Assembly: GCF_005116715.1 (NCBI RefSeq)
Contig: NZ_SWCI01000003.1
Coordinates: 248,001-312,000 of the forward strand
Source: Ferrimonas sediminicola
Lineage (GTDB): Bacteria; Pseudomonadota; Gammaproteobacteria; Enterobacterales; Shewanellaceae
DNA: 64,000 bases
Reading direction: 5' to 3'
In this document: piece by piece, positions 52,872 to 61,880 of the stretch
How positions within the stretch are numbered: the first letter of the stretch is position 1
Layout: the number at the start of each line of letters is the position of its first letter
Position numbers and translations under genes: made by a program
Notes under the pieces: generated by a model
Seen by the model: the letters and a program-made list of their open reading frames with translations, nothing else
Databases searched by the model: none
What the model was told of the DNA's origin: nothing

Positions 52872-54440
52872 ATGGCCAAAAAGCCAGCAGCCAAGCCCAG
52901 CAAGGGGTTTGAAGAGTCCCTTTGGGACAGTGCCAACAAGCTACGCGGCAGCGTCGAGTCCGCCGAATATAAGCATGTCGTTTTGAGCCTGATCTTCCTT
53001 AAGTTCATCAGCGACAAGTTCGAACGCCGCAAGGCGCAGGTGGTCGAGGAGTACGGTGCAGACTTCGTCGACATGGTGGACTTCTACGCCATGGAGAACG
53101 TCTTCTACCTGCCAGAGGAGAGCCGCTGGAGCCATATCCTCAAGCACGCCAAACAGGACAATCTGGCCCTGGTTATCGACACCGCCATGAGCACCGTCGA
53201 GAAGAGCAACAAGGCGCTGATGGGCGCTCTGCCTGACAACTATTTCTCTCGCCTGTCCTTGGACCAAAGCAAGCTTGCGGCCCTGATCGACACCATTAAC
53301 AACATCGACACCATCGCCAACGACTGCCACCTGTCCGAAGAGGACGTGGTGGGCCGGGTCTATGAGTATTTTCTGGGCAAGTTTGCCGCCAGTGAGGGGC
53401 AACGGGGCGGCGAGTTCTACACCCCCAAGTGCGTGGTAACCTTGATCGCCGAAATGTTGGAACCCTACAAGGGCAAGATCTACGACCCCTGCTGCGGCTC
53501 CGGCGGCATGTTTGTTCAGTCGCTGAAGTTCATTGAAGCCCACCAGGGCAACCAAAAGAACGTCTCCATCTACGGCCAGGAGTACGCCAACACGACTCGC
53601 AAACTGGCCAAGATGAACCTGGCTATTCGCGGCATCGCGGGCAACTTGGGAGACGTGGCGGGTGACACCTTCTTTAAGGATCAGCACCCGGACCTTAAGG
53701 CCGACTACATCATGGCCAACCCGCCCTTTAACCAGAGCAAGTGGCGACAGGACGCCGAGTTGACCGACGATCCCCGCTGGGCTGAGTACGAAGTGCCACC
53801 AGTGGGTAATGCCAACTATGGCTGGATCATGCACATGATCTCCAAGCTCAGTGCTAAGGGAACTGCCGGTTTCGTGCTGGCCAACGGCTCCATGAGCTCC
53901 AACACCAACTCTGAGGGCACCATCCGCCAGCAGATCATCGAGGATGATCTTGTAGAGTGCATGATCGCCCTTCCTGGTCAGTTGTTCTATACCACCCAGA
54001 TCCCGGTCTGCCTGTGGTTCCTGACCCGTGATAAATCCGCCAACGAAGCCAAGGGCTATCGCAAGCGCACAGGCGAAACCCTGTTTATCGACGCCCGTAA
54101 TATGGGCTCCATGATCAGCCGTAAGCAGAAGGAATTGACCAGCGAGGACATCGCCGAGATCGCCCGTACTTACCATGCCTGGCGTGGTGAAGAGAAGGAC
54201 GGCAAATACCAAGACAAGGCCGGTTACTGCAAATCCGCCAGCTTCGGCGACATCAAAGCCAATGATTTTGAGCTAAATCCTGGCCGCTATGTCGGTGCTG
54301 CTGAGGTCGAAGACGATGGCATTCCGTTGGAAACCAAGATGGCGGAGCTGACCGCCAAGCTGAGTGAGCAGTTTGCCGAGTCTGCGCAGCTGGAGCAGCA
54401 GATCAAAGCCAATCTAAAGGGGTTGGGCTATGAGCTTTAA
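52872..54440 (+). CDS. hsdM: Type I restriction-modification methyltransferase subunit
   Basis: HsdM methylates adenine in the recognition site and, with HsdS, forms the modification core of the complex. The 522-residue protein has the N-terminal HsdM domain (FEESLWDSANKLRGS), the SAM-binding DPCCGSGGMF (about residue 213) and the catalytic NPPFN (about 284). The 11-base overlap with hsdS indicates one operon. The upstream spacer of 170 bases holds the cassette's left repeat and probable promoter. Confidence 0.96.
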   Translation: MAKKPAAKPSKGFEESLWDSANKLRGSVESAEYKHVVLSLIFLKFISDKFERRKAQVVEEYGADFVDMVDFYAMENVFYLPEESRWSHILKHAKQDNLALVIDTAMSTVEKSNKALMGALPDNYFSRLSLDQSKLAALIDTINNIDTIANDCHLSEEDVVGRVYEYFLGKFAASEGQRGGEFYTPKCVVTLIAEMLEPYKGKIYDPCCGSGGMFVQSLKFIEAHQGNQKNVSIYGQEYANTTRKLAKMNLAIRGIAGNLGDVAGDTFFKDQHPDLKADYIMANPPFNQSKWRQDAELTDDPRWAEYEVPPVGNANYGWIMHMISKLSAKGTAGFVLANGSMSSNTNSEGTIRQQIIEDDLVECMIALPGQLFYTTQIPVCLWFLTRDKSANEAKGYRKRTGETLFIDARNMGSMISRKQKELTSEDIAEIARTYHAWRGEEKDGKYQDKAGYCKSASFGDIKANDFELNPGRYVGAAEVEDDGIPLETKMAELTAKLSEQFAESAQLEQQIKANLKGLGYEL

Positions 54441-55821
54441 GCTAACGACTCTGGGGGAGTATGCAAAAGTCCAAGGTGGCTTCGCTTATAAGAGTAAGGA
54501 CTTCGAGGAGAATGGTCTCGCTGCGGTTTTAAAGATCAAGAATGTTCGATTCGGCAATGTTGATTATTCTGACGTCGCTTATATAAGTGATGACCTAGCC
54601 AAGAAAACTGAAGCATGGGCGACTAAAGAAGGTGACATTCTCATATCGATGACTGGTTCCGGTCCGAACGCGCCTCAGTCATTAGTCGGGCGCGTTGCAA
54701 GAGTCGGCGCCAATGAACCTCGAGCATGGATCAACCAACGTGTAGGGCGCATCGTCCCTTTAAATAATGACGAAATTCACCCAGATTTTCTGTTTTACGT
54801 CATGTCGCAACCATCTAGCCAAGAATTTCTGGTTCAAAATTCGTCCGGTAGTGCGAACCAGGCCAATATTAGCGGAAAAGTAATCGAACTATTGCCGTGT
54901 CCAAAGGTGGGGTACAAGGAAAGCGCGGCCATTGCTGCTTTGGTACGTAGTTTTGATGAAAAAATCACCCTAAACACCCAGACCAACCAGACCCTGGAAC
55001 AGATGGCCCAGGCGCTGTTTAAAAGCTGGTTTGTGGACTTTGACCCGGTGATCGATAATGCTCTGGCGGCGGGCAACCCTATTCCAGAGCCACTGGCCGA
55101 GAGAGCCGCACTGCGACAAGCCCTGTTCGAAGGAGACAACCCGCCGCCTCGTCTACAAGAAGCTACCCGCCAGTTGTTCCCCGACAGCTTTGATCAGCAC
55201 CCCGATCTTGGCTGGATTCCGGAAGGATGGGGAGGAGGGCACTTTGGCGAGCTGACAGACAATATTCGTGATAGTGCAAAACCGGACACTATCGCGGATG
55301 ACGAACATTATGTTGGGCTAGAGCATGTCGACAGGAAATCGCTGTCATTAGCCCGCTGGGGCTATGGCCGCGACGTAGATAGTAATAAATCTCAATTTCA
55401 AAAGGGGGATGTGCTCTTTGGGAAGCTTCGGCCCTACTTCCATAAGGTTTGCATAGCCCCATTTGGCGGCGTTTGCTCAACTGACATTTTGGTGCTGAGA
55501 GCAAAAAACGAGCAATTGACGTCGTTTGTTAGGCTTTTGGCTTTTGATTCAGGTTTTGTTGAATATGCCAATATGAGAAGTACCGGCACAAGAATGCCTA
55601 GGGCTAGCTGGAAAGATATGGCCCAATACCCATTGGCAATTCCCTCGATTAAAGTCCTTGACCAGTTCAACGTTTTTATATCAAGCATATTGTCTCCGCT
55701 CGGAAATAATATTACTGAAAACGTCACACTTGCTACGCTTCGCGACACCCTGCTTCCTAAGCTACTTTCGGGTGAACTAGAACTGTCAAAAAACAAGCCC
55801 CAATTAGAAGACGTTTTTTAA
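54430..55821 (+). CDS. hsdS: Type I restriction-modification specificity subunit
   Basis: HsdS determines the target sequence through two target-recognition domains. The 463-residue protein has TRD1 at about residues 1-165 and TRD2 at about 265-440, each followed by a helical conserved region; the central one reads FDEKITLNTQTNQTLEQMAQ followed by ALFKSWFVDFDPV. The TRDs are visibly less GC-rich than the flanking parts, as expected for exchangeable domains. It overlaps hsdM and ends 25 bases before hsdR. Confidence 0.95.
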   Translation: MSFKLTTLGEYAKVQGGFAYKSKDFEENGLAAVLKIKNVRFGNVDYSDVAYISDDLAKKTEAWATKEGDILISMTGSGPNAPQSLVGRVARVGANEPRAWINQRVGRIVPLNNDEIHPDFLFYVMSQPSSQEFLVQNSSGSANQANISGKVIELLPCPKVGYKESAAIAALVRSFDEKITLNTQTNQTLEQMAQALFKSWFVDFDPVIDNALAAGNPIPEPLAERAALRQALFEGDNPPPRLQEATRQLFPDSFDQHPDLGWIPEGWGGGHFGELTDNIRDSAKPDTIADDEHYVGLEHVDRKSLSLARWGYGRDVDSNKSQFQKGDVLFGKLRPYFHKVCIAPFGGVCSTDILVLRAKNEQLTSFVRLLAFDSGFVEYANMRSTGTRMPRASWKDMAQYPLAIPSIKVLDQFNVFISSILSPLGNNITENVTLATLRDTLLPKLLSGELELSKNKPQLEDVF

Positions 55822-55846
55822 GATAAACACCAAGGACAGGACGACC

Positions 55847-58800
55847 ATGAAGAAGTTTGATGAAGCCCAGCTGGAAGCCGCCATAATCGCGCTACTGGGT
55901 GATCAGGGATATTCCCATACCCTCGGTACGCAGTTAACCCGCAAAGCTGATAGCGTGCTGCTGGAGGCCGATTTACGCACCTTCCTGATCCAGCGTTACG
56001 GCGATGTGGGACTGACCGAAGGTGAAATCCAATCGGTGATTCGTCAGCTTCTTTCCCTGCCCGCCAGTGATCTCTACGACAGCAACAAGCAGTTCTGCCA
56101 GTGGTTGTCGGACGGCTTCCTGCTAAAGCGGGAGGATCCCCAGCATAAGGATCTGCATATTCAACTGCTGGACTTTACCGGCCTGGAGCATTTGGGGGCC
56201 TTGGTTGACGCCGGTCTGAATAAGGTGGCCGAAAAGCTGCCCGGCTATAGCGACGACACCAACATCTACAGGTTGGTCAGCCAGATGGAGATCGAAGGTA
56301 AGGAAACCACCCGTATTCCCGACGCCATCCTCTATGTTAACGGGCTGCCGCTGGTGGTGTTCGAGTTTAAAAGTGCCATCCGCGAAAACGATGCCACCAT
56401 CTTCGACGCCTGGAAGCAGCTTACCGTTCGATATCGGCGCGACATTCCCCAGCTGTTCGTATTCAACGCCCTGTGCGTCATCTCCGACGGAGTCAACAAC
56501 AAGATGGGCAGCCTGTTTGCCCCGTACGACTTCTTCTACGCCTGGCGCAAGATCACCGGTGACGAGTCGGTCGAGAAGGACGGCATAGACTCCCTGCACA
56601 CCATGGTTCAGGGGCTGTTCGACAAGGCAAGACTGCGGCTGGTGATGCGGGACTTCATCTTCTTCCCCGACGTCTCCAACAAAGAGGAGAAAATCGTCTG
56701 CCGTTACCCCCAGTTCTACGCCGTAAACAAGCTGTACCACAGCATCATGGCTGCTCAGCGACTCCCTGACGGCACCGGCGGTGATGGTAAGGGGGGAACC
56801 TACTTTGGGGCGACTGGATGCGGCAAGAGCTTCACCATGCAGTTCCTGTCGCGCCGGTTGATGAAAAGCCTAGCCTTTGAAAGCCCCACCATTGTGCTGA
56901 TCACCGACCGAACTGATCTGGACGACCAGCTTTCCAAACAGTTCACCAACGCCAAGCGCTACGTCGGCGACAACATCATCGAGACGGTGGAAAGCCGGGC
57001 GGATCTCCGTACCAAGCTGATGGGGCGCAAGAGCGGCGGGGTCTTCCTGACCACCATCCACAAGTTCACCGAAGACACCGAACTGCTGACCGAACGCTGC
57101 AACGTCATCTGCATATCCGACGAGGCGCACCGTTCCCAGATCAACCTTGATCAGAAGCTGGTGATCACCGAAAAGGGCGTGCGCAAGACCTACGGCTTTG
57201 CCCATTACCTGCACCGTTCTCTTCCTAATGCCACCTACGTGGGCTTTACCGGCACCCCCATTGACGCCACTCTCGACGTGTTCGGGGACGTGGTGGACAG
57301 CTACACCATGAGCGAGTCGGTCAATGACGAGATCACCGTTCGCATCGTCTATGAAGGCCGGGCCGCCAAGGTGATTCTGGATGACGCCAAGCTGCAAGAG
57401 ATCGACAAGTATTACCAGAACTGCGCCGAGGCGGGCAGCAACGAGCACCAAATCGAAGAGAGCAAAAAGGCGATGGCGTCCATGGGCTCGATCCTGGGCG
57501 ACCCCGACCGAATTCAGGCTCTGGCCAAAGACTTCGTTCGCCACTATGAACAGCGTCTGGCGGAGGGCACATCGGTTAAGGGCAAGGCCATGTTTGTGTC
57601 GAGCAGCCGGGAGATCGCCTGGATGCTATACCAAGAGCTGCGGGAGTTGCGTCCCGAGTGGTTCGTGGTGAAAGAGTGCGAAGACGGAGCCAGCCTAAGC
57701 GAGAAGGAGCGTAAAAGCGTTAAACCCATAGAGCGGGTCAAGATGGTGATGACCCGTGGCAAGGATGATGAGAAAGCCCTCTACGAGCTGCTGGGCAGCA
57801 AGGAGTACCGCAAGGAGCTGGATCGCCAGTTCAAGAATGATAAGTCCAACTTCAAGATCGCCATCGTGGTAGATATGTGGCTCACCGGGTTTGACGTGCC
57901 CTTCCTCGACACTCTCTACATCGACAAGCCGGTTCAACAGCATAACCTGATCCAGACCATCTCTCGGGTGAACCGCAAGTTCGAGGGCAAAGAGAAGGGG
58001 CTGGTGGTGGACTACATCGGCATCAAACGGCAGATGAACCAGGCACTCGCCAAATTCTCCAGGGCCGACGGGGCCAACTTCGAGGACATCCGCCAGTCGG
58101 TGCTGGTGGTTAAGGACCATCTCAGCCTGCTGGGCCAACTAATGCACAAATTCGACGCCAGTGACTACTTCAGTGGTGAGCCACTGGCCCAACTGAACTG
58201 CCTTAACCGGGCCGCCGAGTTCGTCCTGAGCGTCGGAAAGCTGGAGAAGCGCTTCATGGCCTTGGTTAAGCGCTTAAAGGCCGCTTACGACGTTTGTGTG
58301 GGAAGCGAAGATCTCAGCCAGAAGGAGCGTGATCAGATCCATTTCTACCTGGCTGTACGCTCCATCGTCTTCAAGCTGACCAAGGGAGAAGCGCCGGACA
58401 CAGCCCAGATGAACGCCAAGGTAAGGGAGATGATCGCCGAAGCCATTCGGGCCGACGGTGTGGAGGAGATCTTTAACCTGGGTGAGGAGGGAGCGGAAAA
58501 GATCGACATCTTCGACGACGATTACCTGGCCCGTCTAGACAAGCTCAAGTTGCCCAACACCAAGATCGAACTGCTCAAGAAAATGCTGGCCAAGGCGCTG
58601 GGGGACTTCAAACAAACCAACCAACATAAGGCCATCGAATTTGCCAAGAAATTCCGTGCTCTGGTCGACCTGTACAACGAACGCAAGGAAGAGGATGCCT
58701 TCACCGCCGAAGTCCACCAAGAGGCCGTAGACAGCTTCCTAGAGCTCATGGAGCAGCTGCGCAAGGAGATGGGGTCGTTCGAGGAACTGGGCATTACCAT

Positions 58801-59080
58801 CGAGGAGAAAGCCTTCTACGACATCCTGAAGGCGGTGGCGACCAAGTACCAGTTCAGCTATGACGACAACCGGCTGCTGGACCTGGCGACCAAAGTGAAG
58901 GAGGTAGTGGACGATCAGACTCGTTACCCCGATTGGAACAACAAGGAAGACATTAAGGCCACTCTCAGAGTCCAGCTGATCATGCTGCTGTCCAAAAATG
59001 GTTACCCGCCGGTGACCCATGCCGAGGTTTATCAGCAGGTGTTCGAACAAGCCGAGAATTTCAAGGCTCACCGGGTCTAG
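55847..59080 (+). CDS. hsdR: Type I restriction enzyme motor/nuclease subunit
   Basis: HsdR translocates DNA with ATP and cuts it. The 1077-residue protein has an N-terminal nuclease domain with the PD-(D/E)xK motif (VFEFKSA near 173), a helicase domain with Walker A GATGCGKSF (about 323) and DEAH in ICISDEAHRS (about 423), GFTGTP, and the C-terminal complex-assembly region. The gene is intact. GGACAGGACGACC lies before the ATG. Confidence 0.95.
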   Translation: MKKFDEAQLEAAIIALLGDQGYSHTLGTQLTRKADSVLLEADLRTFLIQRYGDVGLTEGEIQSVIRQLLSLPASDLYDSNKQFCQWLSDGFLLKREDPQHKDLHIQLLDFTGLEHLGALVDAGLNKVAEKLPGYSDDTNIYRLVSQMEIEGKETTRIPDAILYVNGLPLVVFEFKSAIRENDATIFDAWKQLTVRYRRDIPQLFVFNALCVISDGVNNKMGSLFAPYDFFYAWRKITGDESVEKDGIDSLHTMVQGLFDKARLRLVMRDFIFFPDVSNKEEKIVCRYPQFYAVNKLYHSIMAAQRLPDGTGGDGKGGTYFGATGCGKSFTMQFLSRRLMKSLAFESPTIVLITDRTDLDDQLSKQFTNAKRYVGDNIIETVESRADLRTKLMGRKSGGVFLTTIHKFTEDTELLTERCNVICISDEAHRSQINLDQKLVITEKGVRKTYGFAHYLHRSLPNATYVGFTGTPIDATLDVFGDVVDSYTMSESVNDEITVRIVYEGRAAKVILDDAKLQEIDKYYQNCAEAGSNEHQIEESKKAMASMGSILGDPDRIQALAKDFVRHYEQRLAEGTSVKGKAMFVSSSREIAWMLYQELRELRPEWFVVKECEDGASLSEKERKSVKPIERVKMVMTRGKDDEKALYELLGSKEYRKELDRQFKNDKSNFKIAIVVDMWLTGFDVPFLDTLYIDKPVQQHNLIQTISRVNRKFEGKEKGLVVDYIGIKRQMNQALAKFSRADGANFEDIRQSVLVVKDHLSLLGQLMHKFDASDYFSGEPLAQLNCLNRAAEFVLSVGKLEKRFMALVKRLKAAYDVCVGSEDLSQKERDQIHFYLAVRSIVFKLTKGEAPDTAQMNAKVREMIAEAIRADGVEEIFNLGEEGAEKIDIFDDDYLARLDKLKLPNTKIELLKKMLAKALGDFKQTNQHKAIEFAKKFRALVDLYNERKEEDAFTAEVHQEAVDSFLELMEQLRKEMGSFEELGITIEEKAFYDILKAVATKYQFSYDDNRLLDLATKVKEVVDDQTRYPDWNNKEDIKATLRVQLIMLLSKNGYPPVTHAEVYQQVFEQAENFKAHRV

Positions 59081-59087
59081 TGGCTAC

Positions 59088-59136
59088 TCCTCACCTCACT
59101 TTCTGTGTAAGGGGGAGGGGTGAGTGAGGAGCCGAA
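59088..59136. repeat. Right direct repeat flanking the hsd cassette
   Basis: TCCTCACCTCA...TTTCTGTGTAA...TGAGTGAGGAGCCGAAC is an imperfect copy of 52715-52764 in the same orientation, starting eight bases after the hsdR stop. It also folds into a hairpin, with one base missing from the right arm. Confidence 0.75.
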
Positions 59137-59249
59137 CTAGCCGTATATCGCCCGTATTTTGCCTCGGTGAAAATGGGCCACATTGCAAAGGCATATATTG
59201 GAAGGCCACCGGGGGGCTTGCTCGTTGCAGCCTCCCCCCTCCCCCTAGG

Positions 59250-59447
59250 CTAAGCACGCAACATTGCCAGGACGGCGGCTTCATCTTCGGCGGATACTTG
59301 CGGCTGTTCACCCTCCAGTGGCATCGGGATTGGCCCATAAACGTCGGTCATTAGCCGGTTGATTTCCGCCATGGCCGCTCTCCATTCGTCTTCTTGCGGG
59401 TCCAGGCTCTTTTCTATCCGCTTTAGGCGCACTTCCAGTCGCTTCAT
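59250..59447 (-). CDS. Small element protein of unknown function
   Basis: The 65-residue charged protein begins with MKRLEVRLKRIEKSLDPQ, a likely short coiled coil, and has no recognised family. It overlaps the preceding minus-strand gene by four bases (ATGA), so the two are translationally coupled and read toward hsdR. Confidence 0.65.
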   Translation of the reverse strand: MKRLEVRLKRIEKSLDPQEDEWRAAMAEINRLMTDVYGPIPMPLEGEQPQVSAEDEAAVLAMLRA

Positions 59448-59866
59448 TGCTTGCCCTCCACTTCCTCTTCCAGCTGGGTAAGACGCTGCTCCAGCTCGAC
59501 CACCTCGCGGATCCGCTGTACAGAGGCCAGACCCTCGATCAGAGAGCGCCCAACGTCCGCTGGTAGCTCACCCTTAGCAATGGCCATCATGATTGACTGA
59601 GCGCCAGATAATGGGTCGTCTTGGTTGTAGTCGAACGGGGTGGGGGAGTAGGCAGACTTTGGGGGAGCGGCCACGTAGCGGCTGATCAGCGACAGGGCTG
59701 CCGGGTCACCCTCTCGGACCTTTTGCATTAGGGTCTGGTACACCAGCTGAACGTCGTCATCGGTAAATAGACGGGCCAACTGACGTCCGCGATCCTTGTA
59801 CCCCCGCTTAGCTTTGGCGGCGGTATTCCCCGCAACGAATTGGCCATTACTTCCCTGCCCAGACAT
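59444..59866 (-). CDS. Phage-like small protein with DUF5681-like N-terminus
   Basis: The 140-residue protein starts with a basic GQFVAGNTAAKAKRGYKDRG segment similar to DUF5681-type proteins often found in prophages and element ends. A C-terminal coiled coil follows (VELEQRLTQLEEEVEG). The function is unknown; a role as small terminase-like or DNA-binding protein is only a guess. It forms a two-gene unit with the gene at 59250. Confidence 0.65.
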   Translation of the reverse strand: MSGQGSNGQFVAGNTAAKAKRGYKDRGRQLARLFTDDDVQLVYQTLMQKVREGDPAALSLISRYVAAPPKSAYSPTPFDYNQDDPLSGAQSIMMAIAKGELPADVGRSLIEGLASVQRIREVVELEQRLTQLEEEVEGKQ

Positions 59867-60048
59867 AACCCGGCCTCCAGAATATATGCTTATTCCAATA
59901 TTTTATAATTGCGGGATTTTTTAGTACAGGTGCCAGTAACCATCAGGCTGCCCGTGGGTGGACGGCCAGTAAAAAAGTTAGATATTAGTTAGATCTGAAA
60001 GTCGACGTCTTGATAAGTCTTTGTTTTTGAAGGGCTGTGCGGTGGATA

Positions 60049-60067
60049 TGGCCTCCCCACGAGGACT
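60049..60067. repeat. attR-like direct repeat, right end of integrated element
   Basis: This is the exact match to 48127-48145 and consists of the CCA end, acceptor strand and part of the T arm of tRNA-Arg(CCT). The distance of 11,922 bases between the repeats gives the element size. Confidence 0.92.
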
Positions 60068-60124
60068 CGAACCTCGATCGGCCGCTTAGGAGGCGGCTGC
60101 TCTATCCTGTTGAGCTATGGGGAG
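60049..60124 (-). tRNA. tRNA-Arg (anticodon CCT)
   Basis: On the minus strand the 76 bases fold into a full cloverleaf: acceptor CTCCCCA/TGGGGAG, D arm GCTC/GAGC, anticodon arm GCCGC-CTCCTAA-GCGGC with anticodon CCT, T arm CGAGG-TTCGAGT-CCTCG, then G and an encoded CCA. It reads AGG codons. Its 3' 19 bases are duplicated at the far end of the integrated element, so it is the attachment gene and remains intact. Confidence 0.97.
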
Positions 60125-60214
60125 TACGCCCTGCATTCTAGCCGGCTTTCCCGGCCGATGAAAACCCTTTTGATTTGTTTGAGGAAATTTTGTCCTCCCC
60201 TGTCGGCTTGTTGT

Positions 60215-61123
60215 TCAATTGGTGCCTTGCTGGCGCTGGGCGGCCAGCAGGTGGTCGATCAGGGCGCGCAGGGTGGGGTCGGTCAGCTTGCTGGCTGGGT
60301 AGACCAGGGAGACCTGAATTCGCGGCAGGCAGAACGGCTCCAGTATCGGCACCAGCTCGCCCCGGTCGATGGCGTCGTCCACCATGAAGTCGGGCAACTG
60401 GGCCACCCCCAGCCCGGCGGCGGCCAGCTGAGCCAGCACCGGACCCTGGTTCACCTCTACCTGTCCCTGCACGCTGATCTGCTGCTCCTTGCCGTTGTCG
60501 AGATAGCGCAGCCGCCCCGGTTGGCGGTTGGAGCCGTCGATGAGCATCTTGTGGTTAACCAGCTCTTTGGGGTGGCGGGGTGTGCCGTGTTCGGCCAGGT
60601 AGCCTGGGCTGGCGACGAAGCGCACCCCGATGGTGTGGTAGTCCCGGGCGATGAAGCTGGAGTCGGCCAACTGGCCCACCCGCAGCGCCAGGTCGAACCC
60701 CTCCTCAATCAGGTTGACGCAGCGGTTGATCATCACCCAGGAGAGGCGCACCTGTGGGTGCTGCTTCAGGAAGTCGGCGATGTGGTGCTGGATCCCCAGC
60801 TGATCGATGTTGTAGGCGCTGGTGATGCGCAGGTGGCCGGCAATGGCCTGGCGCCGCGCCAGGGTGGAGGACTCCAGGGCGTCGAGCCGGTCCAGCACCG
60901 CCTTGAACTCATCCTGGTAGAAGCGCCCCTCGGGGGTCAACTGCATCGCCCGGGTGGTGCGGTAGAGCAGGGTGCAGTCGAAGTGTTTCTCCAAGTCGGA
61001 GACCTGGCGGCTGACCGCCGACACCACTATGTTGAGCTGGCGGGCGGCGCCGGAGAAGCTCATCTGCTCCACCACCACCAGGAAGGTGCGCATCGCCTTG
61101 ATCAGGTCTATTTTTCTTTCCAT
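60215..61123 (-). CDS. LysR-family regulator
   Basis: The 302-residue protein has a helix-turn-helix (FSGAARQLNIVVSAVSRQVS, about residues 23-42) and an effector domain starting near GHLRITSAYNIDQLG (about 95), typical of the DsdC/AaeR-like group. It is divergent from the SDR-like gene at 61216 and probably regulates it, the usual arrangement for this pair. Confidence 0.9.
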   Translation of the reverse strand: MERKIDLIKAMRTFLVVVEQMSFSGAARQLNIVVSAVSRQVSDLEKHFDCTLLYRTTRAMQLTPEGRFYQDEFKAVLDRLDALESSTLARRQAIAGHLRITSAYNIDQLGIQHHIADFLKQHPQVRLSWVMINRCVNLIEEGFDLALRVGQLADSSFIARDYHTIGVRFVASPGYLAEHGTPRHPKELVNHKMLIDGSNRQPGRLRYLDNGKEQQISVQGQVEVNQGPVLAQLAAAGLGVAQLPDFMVDDAIDRGELVPILEPFCLPRIQVSLVYPASKLTDPTLRALIDHLLAAQRQQGTN

Positions 61124-61215
61124 GAGAAAATTGATTTCATATTGAGGTTATTTTTCTATCTTGGGTCGGGGCCTATTCTGAGTCCAACACAGAGATACCG
61201 TGAAGGAGCTGAGTG

Positions 61216-61815
61216 ATGAAAGTTTTGTTGATTGGTGCCAGCGGCACCATAGGTAAGGGCATTGCCGCCCGCCTGGAAGGTAAGCATGAGGTTGTCAGCG
61301 CCAACCACAAGGGCGGCGATGTCAGCGTGGATCTGGCCAACCCCGAGTCCATCCAGGCGATGCTGGCCCAGGTGGGCAAGGTGGACGCCATCATCAGTGC
61401 CGCCGGTGTGGCCGCCTTCGGCCCCCTGGCCGAGCAGAGCGACGCCGACTACGCCCTGGCGCTGCAGAACAAGCTGATGGGTCAGGTGAACCTGGTGCGC
61501 TACGGCGCCGAGTACCTGAACGACGGCGGCTCCATCACCCTGACCTCCGGCGTGCTGTCCCGTCAGCCCTTCCCCGGCACCGCCTCCATCTCCATGGTCA
61601 ACGGTGCCCTGGAGAGCTTCGTCAAGGCCGCCGCCATGGAGCTGCCCAAGATTCGTCTCAATGCCGTGGCGCCGGTGTTCGTCAAGGAGACCATGGAGGC
61701 GATGGGCATGGACAGCAGCCAGGGGGTGTCCGCCCTGGATACCGCCAAGGCCTACGTCGCCGCCCTGGAGGGGCAGATGTCCGGTGAGACTCTGGATATC
61801 CCCGACTACCTGTAG
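61216..61815 (+). CDS. Short-chain dehydrogenase-like protein without the YxxxK motif
   Basis: The 199-residue protein has the SDR cofactor motif GASGTIG (7-13), the SAAGVAAFG segment, and a catalytic-type serine in LTSG (about 111). Where the YxxxK motif is expected the sequence reads TASISMVNGALESF, so neither tyrosine nor lysine is present. It may bind NAD(P) without classical dehydrogenase activity or use other residues. AAGGAG lies seven bases before the ATG at 61216. It is divergent from LysR. Confidence 0.87.
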   Translation: MKVLLIGASGTIGKGIAARLEGKHEVVSANHKGGDVSVDLANPESIQAMLAQVGKVDAIISAAGVAAFGPLAEQSDADYALALQNKLMGQVNLVRYGAEYLNDGGSITLTSGVLSRQPFPGTASISMVNGALESFVKAAAMELPKIRLNAVAPVFVKETMEAMGMDSSQGVSALDTAKAYVAALEGQMSGETLDIPDYL

Positions 61816-61830
61816 CTTACCCAGCGAGCG

Positions 61831-61856
61831 AAGGCGGCCCATTGGCCGCCTTGTTG
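61831..61856. terminator. Terminator between SDR and COG3235 genes
   Basis: AAGGCGGCC-CATT-GGCCGCCTT is a perfect 9-bp stem 15 bases after the SDR stop, between two convergent genes. The T-run after it is short. Confidence 0.75.
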
Positions 61857-61880
61857 CGTTTGGAGGTAGAGCCGCAGCGG

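Noticed and set aside
59124-59354. 76-codon plus-strand frame after hsdR
   Set aside because: It overlaps the right cassette repeat and the oppositely oriented small genes, and has no family features.
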